Assembly: GCF_020184175.1 (NCBI RefSeq)
Contig: NW_026083065.1
Span: 124,001 to 188,000, forward strand
Direction of reading: 5' to 3'
DNA length: 64,000 nt
Source: Aphis gossypii
Lineage: Eukaryota; Arthropoda; Insecta; Hemiptera; Aphididae
Made by a program: the position numbers and the translations under genes. The notes under the pieces were generated by a model. That model had not been told where the DNA came from. It was given only the letters and a program-made list of their open reading frames with translations, and ran no database searches. This document shows, one piece after another, positions 11,265 to 19,257 of the stretch; the stretch's first letter is position 1, and each line of letters opens with the position of its first letter.

Positions 11265-12173
11265 TTATTTTCTAGTGTCACTTATATTTATCCAACTATT
11301 ATGTGTATTGTCAAACCCCAGCCACTTTACAAATATCTGCGTCCCCTTCCTACGAATAATTTTTTCGATTAAATATTCGTTTGGGTAATTTGTTTTACAT
11401 ATTTCCTCAGAGTAAAAACAGCCAGCAATTGGTTTTCCTGTATAATCTTGTAATTGATATGTAATAGGTATGGTTTGATTAATTTTGATAATTTTGAATA
11501 TTTCCGCTGACCAACTTGGTAAATAACCTTTTGTAAATACACTTTTATATGTACTTATACGAACGTAATCACCAATTTTTAAACTATTTTTTCTATTAAT
11601 AATTTTGCGTGTTTTTATTTCAACTGATGTTGGATCTAAATCAGCTTGTGTCGGAGTCATCCTTATTGTTCTATGTTTTGTATTATTATACTCATAAATC
11701 AATGAAGGTAAAATAGAAATCCAATTGTATGAACCTCGTGCAGTAAACTCTCTAAACATTTTTTCTTTTAATGTGCGGTTGAAACGTTCTACAATACATG
11801 CTTTCATGGTGCTATACGTTGAATATTTGTGTATGTTATACTTTTTCATCAATTTATCGAATGTTGTATTATAAAATTATTTTCCGTTATCAAGCTGTAG
11901 TAGTTTTGGTGAACGTTTGAGTAGTATTTTCGACATTGCATTTGAAACTTCTTTAGCAGTTTTTGATTTTAATGCTATCGCCCATGCAAATTTCGTAAAA
12001 CAGTCTATGACGCATAGAATATATTTGTAACCTTTATTTTTTTTCGAATATGGTATCATTTCAACCAAATCAGCTTGCCATAGATCATTTTTTCCGTATA
12101 CATTAACTATACGTCTTAAGTAATTTTTTCTAGCAGGTTTGTGTAGTTCAAATGCGATATCTCGCTTAGACAT
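11265..12173 (-). pseudogene. int: Element A integrase, retroviral type with chromodomain (nonsense mutation)
   Basis: The frame starts at ATG 12173 (MSKRDIAFELHKPARKN). The DDE residues are visible: D in WQADLVEM, D in LQLDNGK and E in CIVERFNRTLK. The C-terminal 40 residues (EYLIEKIIRRKGTQIFVKWLGF...W) form a chromodomain. A TAA codon at 11877-11879, directly after LDNGK, splits the gene; copy B has a Glu codon there. The start codon overlaps the upstream gene's stop by 8 nt. The enzyme would insert element DNA into the host chromosome. Confidence 0.92.
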
Positions 12174-12882
12174 TTGGTATACGTTTTATGTAACCAGCTT
12201 CGTGTAATTCTTCGAAAATTGATAGTATTTCGTTGGAAACACCAGTATTGCCAGCAGCTTTTGATGCTAATAGTAGTTTTAAACGGGAAACCAATTCATT
12301 CGGATCGTTCCAATATTGAAGTGTATGTTTCTGTAATTGTACAGATAGCCCACTACCAGATGGAAATAATGTTGTGATTATATCTCTGTATTTATTACCG
12401 CCTTTTTTAATTTGTTTGCTGTTTGACGTTAAATGAGCTGATGTTTGAATTAATATAGATTTATATGTTTTTAAATCGTTTTCGGTATATAATTTCGGGG
12501 CTTTTGAAAATATTAAACTACAGAGACCCTGTGTTAACGGGTATGTAGTATCATCAACAATTATCGTATTTCCGACAAGTTTGATTTCTTTTTTACCTAA
12601 ACGTACCGTTTTATTAGGTTGTAATTTAGGACCATACGTCTTGTCTATGCTGTATGAATCTAACAATTCATCTATTTGATAAAAATGTAAATCTTCAGTG
12701 TTGTCTTTAGTTTTATCCAAAGTAGATTTTTGTATTTCGTTTAACGGATCGATAATCGGTTTAAATGTTTCTGTTACTATCGATTGAATATCGGCTTTTC
12801 CTTGTTTTAATGCAGTATATTTTCGTTTAATATTTTCTTTTGCTTTTATCAATTCTTCGAGTACTTCACCACTGGCGTCCAT
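12166..12882 (-). CDS. Conserved Polinton protein upstream of integrase (about 238 aa)
   Basis: The ATG at 12882 (MDASGEVLEELIKAKENIKRKY) is preferred to the earlier one at 12915, because copy B starts at the matching place. Shared blocks are KRKYTALKxG, FKPIIDPL, DKTYGPK, a TYPLTQGL...LIFSKAP block, YTENDLKTYKSILIQTSAHLTS, and the C-terminal YWNDPNELVSRLKLLLASKAAGNTGVSNEILSIFEEL pattern. I believe this family is the one listed as DUF8207 in insect proteomes, but could not check. Function is unknown; the long helical N-terminus suggests a structural role or DNA binding. It lies 35 nt after the ATPase stop and overlaps integrase by 8 nt, so the three are probably co-transcribed. Confidence 0.8.
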   Translation of the reverse strand: MDASGEVLEELIKAKENIKRKYTALKQGKADIQSIVTETFKPIIDPLNEIQKSTLDKTKDNTEDLHFYQIDELLDSYSIDKTYGPKLQPNKTVRLGKKEIKLVGNTIIVDDTTYPLTQGLCSLIFSKAPKLYTENDLKTYKSILIQTSAHLTSNSKQIKKGGNKYRDIITTLFPSGSGLSVQLQKHTLQYWNDPNELVSRLKLLLASKAAGNTGVSNEILSIFEELHEAGYIKRIPNV

Positions 12883-12917
12883 GATCGTGAATGAGATGTT
12901 TTTTAAAAAACGCAAGT

Positions 12918-13604
12918 TTATATAATAACAAACGTATCGAAGCCGTGACGATAACGCCCATTATCGCGTTCACACTCTTTGTTTATTACGATAAAGTTGA
13001 ACCTCCCCTTACGCCAACACGATGTACAGAAATCTTTAAATTCTGTATACGACATGTCACCAGAGCAATGCTCCATGTAAACATGTTTTAAATTAGTTTC
13101 ATCTTGTTTAAATAAAACGATAAGGTTAGCGTTATCACGCAAAAGTTGTTTTGGTACTCTTGAATAACTCTGAGCTAGATAGCACACATCTATAAGGTTA
13201 TGCCTTCCCCTTGCAAAGATTGATCTACATACTCCTTGCCCCTCTGTCAAAATATCGTCTAGAATATACACAGAGTTTGGTAGGGCTTTTTCAGGTTCAA
13301 TAACTTGTTCGTTTTCGTAGAACGTAAATAATTGTACTCCTTCGATATCTGATAAGATATTACTCAACATTTTATATTTCGGTTGATCCAGAGTTTTCGA
13401 ATATATGTAAACGTTGTGAAATCTTATTCCATTTATATTAGTTAATAATGCAAACATTAAATTCGTTTTTCCACAACCGGACGGACCCACAATAAGCGCA
13501 CGTATCGTATTGGGTAGAAGCGGACCGTGTCTATAGTTTTGAAACGAAGTAGGTGGATCTACGTTCTCAACTGTAAGCTCGGTTTCTTGTTTAATGAATT
13601 TCAT
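12918..13604 (-). CDS. Element A packaging ATPase (FtsK/HerA-A32 type, 228 aa)
   Basis: The intact frame starts at ATG 13604. It has Walker A GPSGCGKT at about residues 40-47 and Walker B NSVYILDDIL. A downstream QSYSRVPKQLLRDNANLIVLFKQDETN segment fits the sensor/arginine-finger region of A32-like genome-packaging ATPases. Length is typical of Polinton and virophage ATPases. It would pump the viral genome into capsids. It heads the minus-strand block ATPase, 238-aa protein, integrase, coiled-coil and is divergently arranged to the virion gene block, with only 46 bp between the two start codons. No damage is visible. Confidence 0.92.
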   Translation of the reverse strand: MKFIKQETELTVENVDPPTSFQNYRHGPLLPNTIRALIVGPSGCGKTNLMFALLTNINGIRFHNVYIYSKTLDQPKYKMLSNILSDIEGVQLFTFYENEQVIEPEKALPNSVYILDDILTEGQGVCRSIFARGRHNLIDVCYLAQSYSRVPKQLLRDNANLIVLFKQDETNLKHVYMEHCSGDMSYTEFKDFCTSCWRKGRFNFIVINKECERDNGRYRHGFDTFVII

Positions 13605-13650
13605 TTTGATATAAATATCTATGTTGTGATGAGAATGTCATCAGTACACA
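13605..13650. promoter_or_regulatory. 46-bp divergent intergenic region (putative bidirectional promoter)
   Basis: This is all the DNA between the ATPase and PLA2-like start codons. Reading towards the ATPase it contains ATATTTATATC just before the ATG; the equivalent 48 bp of element B (35149-35196) contains TATTTATACC at a similar distance. A bidirectional promoter is inferred. Confidence 0.5.
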
Positions 13651-14285
13651 ATGTCACTCGCCCGAAGAAGCAACAAGAATAAAGGTGGCGGGCTTATTAA
13701 CACGCTTATAAACAAATTACCGGTCGAACTTCACGTACCTGGTAAGTTTATTAAATCCGATATTATCATAATAATAATAATAATAATATTTTAATTTTTT
13801 TTTGTAGGTTATCAATACTGTGGACCTGGTACAAAATTGAAAAAACGTTTAGTTCGTGGTGATAAAGGTATAAACCCGTTAGACGCTGCGTGTAGAGACC
13901 ACAATATCGCATACGAACGTAGTAACTCTATCGCCGATCGTAACGAAGCTGATCATATATTAGAACAGCGAGCCTGGGAAAGGTTCAAATCGAAAGATTC
14001 TGGTTTAAAAGAAAAAGCTGTAGCTTGGGGTGTGACTACCGCCATGAAGGCAAAACGTAAAGTTGGTGGTGGTTGTGGGTTTAAAGCAGCGGTTAAAGCA
14101 ACTAAAAACGTTTTAAAGAAAAATGTCGGTGAAAAAAATTTAATGAAATTAACAAAAAAGTGTGTAGCCGTCGCACGAAAAACATTTAAATCTACAAAGA
14201 CAAAAGTTCCGAGAATAGTAAACATTCCGAAAAAAGGCGGTGTATTACCACTTATTCCGATTTTCGCCGGCTTATCAGCTCTAGA

Positions 14286-14564
14286 CAGAGCCCAACTTAG
14301 GGGGGGGGGCTAGGGGGGCTGCAGCCCCGGGCCCCGATATTATTTGGGGCCCCAGGCCCCTGTTAATATTTAATTATTAACACGGAAAAAAATATGTAGT
14401 TCATGTTACTAGAATTGTAATAATTTTAACTATATTTTATAGTTATATATAGGACAGCTATTATATTAGTTAATAATACTAAAAGTGGCATTTAGATAAT
14501 AATTAATTTTGGGGCCCCATTAGAAAATTTGACCCGGGCCCCAAAATTCCTAAGTTGGGCTCTG
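14286..14564. mobile_element. hAT-like MITE inserted in the PLA2-like gene
   Basis: The 279-bp element has terminal inverted repeats beginning CAGAGCCCAACTTAG. It is flanked by 8-bp direct repeats, GCTCTAGA (14278-14285) and GCTCTAGG (14565-14572), differing at one base. A CAG start and an 8-bp duplication fit the hAT superfamily. The interior is GC-rich (GGGGCTGCAGCCCCGGGCCC) and has no coding capacity. Confidence 0.88.
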
Positions 14565-14749
14565 GCTCTAGGCGCTCTGACTGGTGGAGTTGCCAACGTT
14601 GTTAAGGTGGCTAATGAATTTAAGAGGAACGTTCCATCACATTTGGGAAATGGTTTATACCTAACGCCATATAAAGGCAACTCGTACAAAATAGGCGATG
14701 GTCTATATATCACACCATATAAAAATGGTGGTGGGAGAGTAAAGACGAA

Positions 14750-14756
14750 AAAAAAC
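14750..14756 (+). promoter_or_regulatory. Putative -1 ribosomal frameshift site (A AAA AAC), element A
   Basis: The heptamer A-AAA-AAC is in the correct register of the PLA2-like frame and is followed directly by its TAA stop (14757-14759). The protease frame is the -1 frame and has no start codon. Element B has the same heptamer-plus-TAA at the same place (34322-34328). Confidence 0.7.
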
Positions 14757-15645
14757 TAATATCTACGTTACCCAAGAGAGCGTTGTACGATTTCGAACTT
14801 ATAAAAATCGCACGTTTGTTGAAAATACCACATTTCATCGGCGTGTTTACTAGAGATAAGTTGCCTGTTCGTCCTAAACGATTTGAATCGGCGATTGTTA
14901 ACTTGGACACTGAAAACGGTACAGGTACGCATTGGGTAGCGTATAAAAAAATCGGAAAAAAAGTAAAATATTACGACAGCTTTGGAAATTTAGCACCTCC
15001 CATAGGCGGAGATTGGGGGGTGCTTGGGGGTGCTTAGCCCCCCCCCCCCCAAAATATCGAAAGCCCCCCCAAAATTATCAAACATTTTTCATAGTATATA
15101 ATATTAAAAAAGGTACTTATTTTACAACGATTGACAAAATCTTGGAACTTTACAAAATAATATTTTTTTCCCGAAATGTTGTCAAAATAAATGTCAATAT
15201 AATAATTATTATACCATAAAAATACTAAAATTTGAAGAAAGTCAACTTTTTATTGATCATTATCAAGTAAATCTTCAGTTTTTATTTATAGTATAGTATT
15301 ATATTATAAATTAATAATTTTTAAAGTGCATAATATTATATAGTTAGTAATTCATATTTAGTAGTTTTTTAATTTAGTAATTTAGTAGTTGATGCGTACT
15401 GAAGAGTGAAGGTATGATAGATAATAGAGTGGGGGTGTGGGGGCGAATCCCCCACGTCTTACTTTGCAAAGCAACATTTAAGCCCCCCCTCAAATTTGAT
15501 CAAATCTCCGCCTATGGCACCTCCGCTAGAAGTACAGAAATATTTTCAAGGATGCGATATTAATTACAATTATAACACAGAGCAGAGATTTAATACATCA
15601 AACTGTGGACACTTGTGTATACAATTTTTATCATGTACACGATAA
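14756..15645 (+). pseudogene. Element A adenain-like cysteine protease, interrupted by a MITE
   Basis: The frame opens in the -1 phase from the PLA2-like gene at 14756 and has no in-frame ATG near its start. Residues KIPHFIGVFTRDKLP, the catalytic His in GTHWVAYKK and the acidic residue in YYDSFGN are in the first part. A 516-bp MITE (15001-15516) follows. The last part, from about 15525, carries the catalytic Cys in TSNCGHLC and ends at TAA 15643-15645. Ulp1/adenain-type proteases mature the capsid proteins in adenoviruses, Polintons and adintoviruses. The end overlaps the next gene by 13 nt. The insertion separates His/Asp from Cys, so this copy cannot make the enzyme. Confidence 0.88.
15001..15516. 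mobile_element. hAT-like MITE inserted in the protease gene
   Basis: The 516-bp element has inverted termini CATAGGCGGAGATT and AATCTCCGCCTATG. It is flanked by an exact 8-bp direct repeat GCACCTCC (14993-15000 and 15517-15524), as expected of hAT-type transposition. The interior is AT-rich with a CCCC/GGGG block near each end, and has no coding capacity. Confidence 0.92.
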
Positions 15646-16319
15646 CGTTAAACGGAAACTCGAGTGAACTGTCATGCGATATTTTTCCGCCCATAGAGGT
15701 AGAAAATACAGCACAAATATGTCTTTTGAGCTTGCTAACAAATAATTCAATTCCAAACATAGAACCTGGTTGCAATACCATAGGTTTTCGGAATATGATT
15801 GGACAAGTTGAAAACGTAATTATACCTACTGGAACGTATGAGTTGGGAGATTTAGAGTTTGTTATAAACAAGTTGAATTCCGACTATATAACTTTTTTCG
15901 AATTAAAATCAGATGGTAACACGTTAAAGTGTATGATATCCTGTAGCCATGAGATTGACTTTTCAATCGAAAACAGTATAGCAACATTATTAGGATTTAG
16001 AAATGTTGTATATACTACTGGTACTACACACGAATCTGAAAATACAGTCAACATAATGAAAATAAACTGTATAAAAATAGAGTGCAACTTAATAACAGAC
16101 TCATTTTGTGACGGATCGCCGAGCCAGATTATACATGAATTTTATCCGACTGTTGCTGTGGGCTATAAAATTGTTGAAGTGCCTAGACATTTAGTTTTTT
16201 ATGGTCTTAATACTACTTCTATAAGTAAAGTTGAAATCATACTAAAAGATCATAAAGATCAATTGATAAATTTACGTGGTGAACCAATTACGATTCGATT
16301 ACAAATAACACACGGATAA
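15633..16319 (+). CDS. Element A penton-like minor capsid protein (228 aa)
   Basis: The start is ATG 15633 (MYTITLNGNSSELSC), chosen because copy B starts with the same residues at 33969 and because it overlaps the protease stop by the same 13 nt. Blocks SSELSCDIFPPIEV, CLLSLLTNNSIPNI, PTGTYELGDLE and EFYPTVAVGYKIVEVPRHLVFYGLN are conserved between copies and are typical of the single jelly-roll penton proteins of insect Polintons. It would form the capsid vertices. The gene is intact and its stop lies 1 nt before the next start codon. Confidence 0.82.
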   Translation: MYTITLNGNSSELSCDIFPPIEVENTAQICLLSLLTNNSIPNIEPGCNTIGFRNMIGQVENVIIPTGTYELGDLEFVINKLNSDYITFFELKSDGNTLKCMISCSHEIDFSIENSIATLLGFRNVVYTTGTTHESENTVNIMKINCIKIECNLITDSFCDGSPSQIIHEFYPTVAVGYKIVEVPRHLVFYGLNTTSISKVEIILKDHKDQLINLRGEPITIRLQITHG

Positions 16320-16320
16320 G

Positions 16321-16473
16321 ATGGGGCTCAAGTTTAATATAAATACTACTGCAATAAAAAAACCCGTCATTAAAGTGACTGCAGTTAAGAAGTCAACACC
16401 TATATCTAAACCGAAAAACAACGAGTTCAAGCTCACGAAAAATAACTTGGATTTTCTTCGTTCACTACAATAA
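16321..16473 (+). CDS. Small basic virion protein (50 aa)
   Basis: The frame MGLKFNINTTAIKKP is rich in Lys and ends FLRSLQ. It is too short for ordinary gene finders, but element B has the equivalent gene at 33087-33263 (58 aa, MGLQFYNIN at the start and FLQSLN near the end). It sits between the penton and major capsid genes in both. The stop overlaps the next start by one base (TAATG). A DNA-condensing or capsid cement role, like the small basic core proteins of adenoviruses, is inference. Confidence 0.72.
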   Translation: MGLKFNINTTAIKKPVIKVTAVKKSTPISKPKNNEFKLTKNNLDFLRSLQ

Positions 16474-17720
16474 TGGATGACACATATTTAGATGTAACGG
16501 CCGGTTATGTCGACGATTGTAAAATAACTCAAATGCAATATCATTCGTTCACACCGTATTCAAACACGTCTTTTTCATACAATGATGAAATTAGAATAAA
16601 TATTCAAAATATGGAATCTTACACTCTACCGTGTGAAAGTTATATTTACATTGAAGGAAAGCTAAGAAAACCTTTAGATTCTGAAGGAGACGTACGTTTT
16701 TCGAATAATGGTTTGGCATTTTTATTCTCCGAAATGCGATATGAAATAAATGGAATAGAAATACAAAAATTGAAATCACCCGGAGTGTCGTCTTGCCTGA
16801 AAGCATACTGTTCATATACACCAAGTGACTTGAATACGTTAGACAATTGTGCTTGGGACTCGGGCTTGGACGGCGAAGATAATAAAAATTTTATGAGCAA
16901 CGATGTATTTACCGGTTGTATACCTCTAAAACATTTATTCGGATTTTGCGAAGATTATAAAAAAATATTACTAAATTGCAATCAACAACTGATTTTAAAT
17001 CGCTCGTCTACCGATTTAGACGCATTACGTATGACGCAAACCGGAACCCCCGAAAACGTTGAAAAAAATAAAAAAATTACGATTGAATTGATTAAAGTGA
17101 TATGGAAGATGCCTATAATCAGAGTTAATGATAAAGAAAAATTAAAACTGTTGAAAGTGATAGATTCACGTAAAACGTTATCATGTGCGTTCAGAACCTG
17201 GGATCTATGTGAATATCCTGTACTACCTAGAAATACTTCACATTCATGGACGATAAAGTCTAGCAGCTTGCTTGAAAAACCTAGATTTATTTTGTTTGGA
17301 TTACAAACAGATAGAAAAAAAAATATAGAAAACGACGCTGGGCGCTTTGACCACTGCCAACTAAAAAATCTTAAGGTACACTTAAATTCTGAAGTGTTTC
17401 CATATGAAGACTTTCGTGCTGATTTTAAAAATAATACCATCAGCTTACTGTATAAAGCCTATACAGACTTTCAAAAATCGTATTACGAGAGAGATTATTC
17501 TGAACCATTGTTATCAAAAAATGTTTTTCAAACATATGTTCCAATCGTCGTTGTCGATTTATCGCATCAGAATGATAACGTAAAAGCATCGACCATAGAC
17601 CTACGAGTAGAATTTGAAACGGATACGGTTATTCCTGAGAAAACTGCAGCTTATTGTTTAATTTTACATGATCAGATTATAACTTATAACCCGTTTAGCG
17701 GTGATGTTAGAAAACTGTAA
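16473..17720 (+). CDS. Element A major capsid protein (415 aa)
   Basis: The frame starts MDDTYLDVTAGYVDDCKI and is intact. Conserved blocks with copy B are YTLPCESYIYIEG, RFSNNGLAFLFSEMRYEINGIEIQKL, LFGFCEDYKKILLNCNQQLILNR, a KMPIIRV block, LCEYPVLPRNTSHSW, YEDFRADF...YKAYTDFQKSYY and the C-terminal AYCLILHDQIITYNPF. These are features of the double jelly-roll capsid protein of insect Polintons/adintoviruses. It is the last gene of the virion block; AATAAATAAA at about 17829 is a likely poly(A) signal. Of the element A genes this is one of the least damaged. Confidence 0.85.
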   Translation: MDDTYLDVTAGYVDDCKITQMQYHSFTPYSNTSFSYNDEIRINIQNMESYTLPCESYIYIEGKLRKPLDSEGDVRFSNNGLAFLFSEMRYEINGIEIQKLKSPGVSSCLKAYCSYTPSDLNTLDNCAWDSGLDGEDNKNFMSNDVFTGCIPLKHLFGFCEDYKKILLNCNQQLILNRSSTDLDALRMTQTGTPENVEKNKKITIELIKVIWKMPIIRVNDKEKLKLLKVIDSRKTLSCAFRTWDLCEYPVLPRNTSHSWTIKSSSLLEKPRFILFGLQTDRKKNIENDAGRFDHCQLKNLKVHLNSEVFPYEDFRADFKNNTISLLYKAYTDFQKSYYERDYSEPLLSKNVFQTYVPIVVVDLSHQNDNVKASTIDLRVEFETDTVIPEKTAAYCLILHDQIITYNPFSGDVRKL

Positions 17721-17931
17721 TTTTTATACATAAATATGTATATTATTTCTACTTGTAATTATTTTTTTTTTTATACCTTGTAAATATATTATTTTTACTT
17801 TGTAAATATTTTTATTACCTTATTATTAATAAATAAAAAGAAAACTTTTTTTTAAAAAATAACTGAGTTGTTTTTATTTTACACAAATACTATACAAATT
17901 TTATACAAAAATATTTTTACACAAAAGTACA

Positions 17932-18966
17932 TTAAACAGTGTGCCGTCTTTTGGGTAGTGAGTTGGTAGTATTGTATTGCGGTCCGTATGGTCCATCGTT
18001 TTCGTCTGTATAAGTATTGTATTGCGGTCCGTATGGTCCGTCGTTTTCGTCTGTACAGCTTGTCTGTGATGGATGGGAGATATCAGAAAGAATTTCCTAA
18101 AACATGAAATATTAAAATATTTGTTTTTTTATAAAGTAGGTTTTGTTATATTACCTCATTAAATATAGTGTAAAATGATGGCGGTGAAAAAGGTTTCTCG
18201 TATCCCTATAAAATATAATATATTAATATTGGTATGAGAAAAATAAAAAAAATATTTTTTTTCTTACCTCATCTTTTTCTAATTCGTCCAACCATCTTTG
18301 TGCGATATGTTCAGCTGCATGTAATTGAAGCTGACTTGTGAAATTGTAGTCATTTACATGTGTTGCAATGCAAATGTTGTTAATGCTTTTCACGCGAATT
18401 GTCATATCTTCAAGCGTTCTAGTTTCAACCTTGGTATTTGTTTTTAAGTATGATGCGATTTTATTAATTTGCTGTATTACGAGCGGTTTAACGATTTTGG
18501 TTTTTCTCTCGATGATCTCGAAAATTGACCACTCTAAATCTTGTAACTTTAATAAGTCGTTACGATTTAACAGTATGCGACATCCGTCTTGAATTTTAGA
18601 CTCTATAATGAGCATATTCTCTCCTTGGTACACCATACTAGATATTGTAATTGAATCGGAATCCAAAAATAAATTACGCTTATACTTTTGTGGTTGTTCA
18701 AGTATAAATGATAAAATGTTTCCCATAAGTCGGAAAATACGTTTGAGAAAATCGGCGGAAATATTTACAAAACGTGATGGTGTTATAATGTGAATCACGG
18801 TGTTGAATTCATCTGTCGGATCGAGTCCGATGTTTAAAAACTTGTGAGATGAAAAATCAAGGAAAAAATTACTGCAATCGATTAGGTTAGCCGGTGGTGA
18901 CGGAGGTACATATGTAAAAACATTCTTCTTGTAAACAGCACGCATGTTTTCAATCGAACCAGCCAT
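17932..18966 (-). CDS. Conserved spliced element protein (304 aa), element A copy
   Basis: Three exons are inferred on the minus strand: 18966-18268, 18205-18155 and 18096-17932, with GT..AG introns and phase-0 junctions. The protein starts MAGSIENMRAVYKKNVFTYV and contains ITPSRFVNISADFLKRIFRLMGNILSFILEQPQKYKR and ESKIQDGCRILLNR. The last exon holds two tandem copies of TDENDGPYGPQYNT. Element B has a three-exon homologue (30622-31703). The family was not recognised. It is the gene nearest the right TIR and is transcribed towards the capsid block, so a regulatory or early role is possible. No defect is seen. Confidence 0.75.
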
Positions 18967-19123
18967 ATTCAAAAATTAAATCACAAAACAACGCACTTAA
19001 TCGAACGAAGAGTGGAGATAGACTGATTTCATTTCAGATTTTGAAACCCTCACATGTATATTTTATGGTAGGGATTTCTTCTACAGATTTAAAGTATGCA
19101 TGTTAGAACATGTTAGATTATTG

Positions 19124-19224
19124 AATAATACTATTGTTTGTAATGCAGACAAGACTCTACATGTTTGTTATACTATAATTTTTCAAATGGTAATAATATG
19201 TGATAACAACAGGGATAGATAGCG
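19124..19224 (-). repeat. Right terminal inverted repeat of element A
   Basis: This is the reverse complement of 4714-4814 with about two mismatches. It ends ...GATAGCG, after which the sequences of the two flanks differ. Confidence 0.9.
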
Positions 19225-19257
19225 TTATCTGTTGAATATATGATAAAATAGTTCTGC

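Larger units (their letters stand above)
13651..14759 (+). pseudogene. Element A PLA2-like capsid protein, spliced, interrupted by a MITE
   Basis: Exon 1 is 13651-13741 (basic N-terminus, then LPVELHVPG) and exon 2 starts at 13808 (YQYCGPGTKLKKRL). The GPG loop, the GINPLDAACRDH helix and IAYE match the PLA2-like domain of parvovirus VP1 and Polinton/adintovirus proteins. The catalytic His-Asp pair reads His-Asn here, whereas copy B has His-Asp. A Lys-rich middle part and a hydrophobic PLIPIFAGLSAL segment follow. A 279-bp MITE at 14286-14564, with its 8-bp duplication, breaks the frame; the remainder (14565-14759) has two TPYK repeats and ends KKN-stop. The domain would help virions breach membranes during entry. 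The last codons form a frameshift site with the protease. Confidence 0.85.
4714..19224 (+). mobile_element. Polinton/Maverick-like element A (complete length, decayed)
   Basis: The element is bounded by inverted repeats at 4714-4814 and 19124-19224. It encodes polymerase B, integrase with chromodomain, packaging ATPase, adenain-like protease, penton-like and major capsid proteins, which is the diagnostic Polinton/adintovirus set. The length of about 14.5 kb fits the family. It is not functional as it stands: the polymerase has a nonsense codon and a frameshift, the integrase has a nonsense codon, and two MITEs interrupt the PLA2-like and protease genes. I could not identify a 6-bp target duplication, because the sequences just outside the repeats differ and the right side ends in a further repeat. 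Confidence 0.9.
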
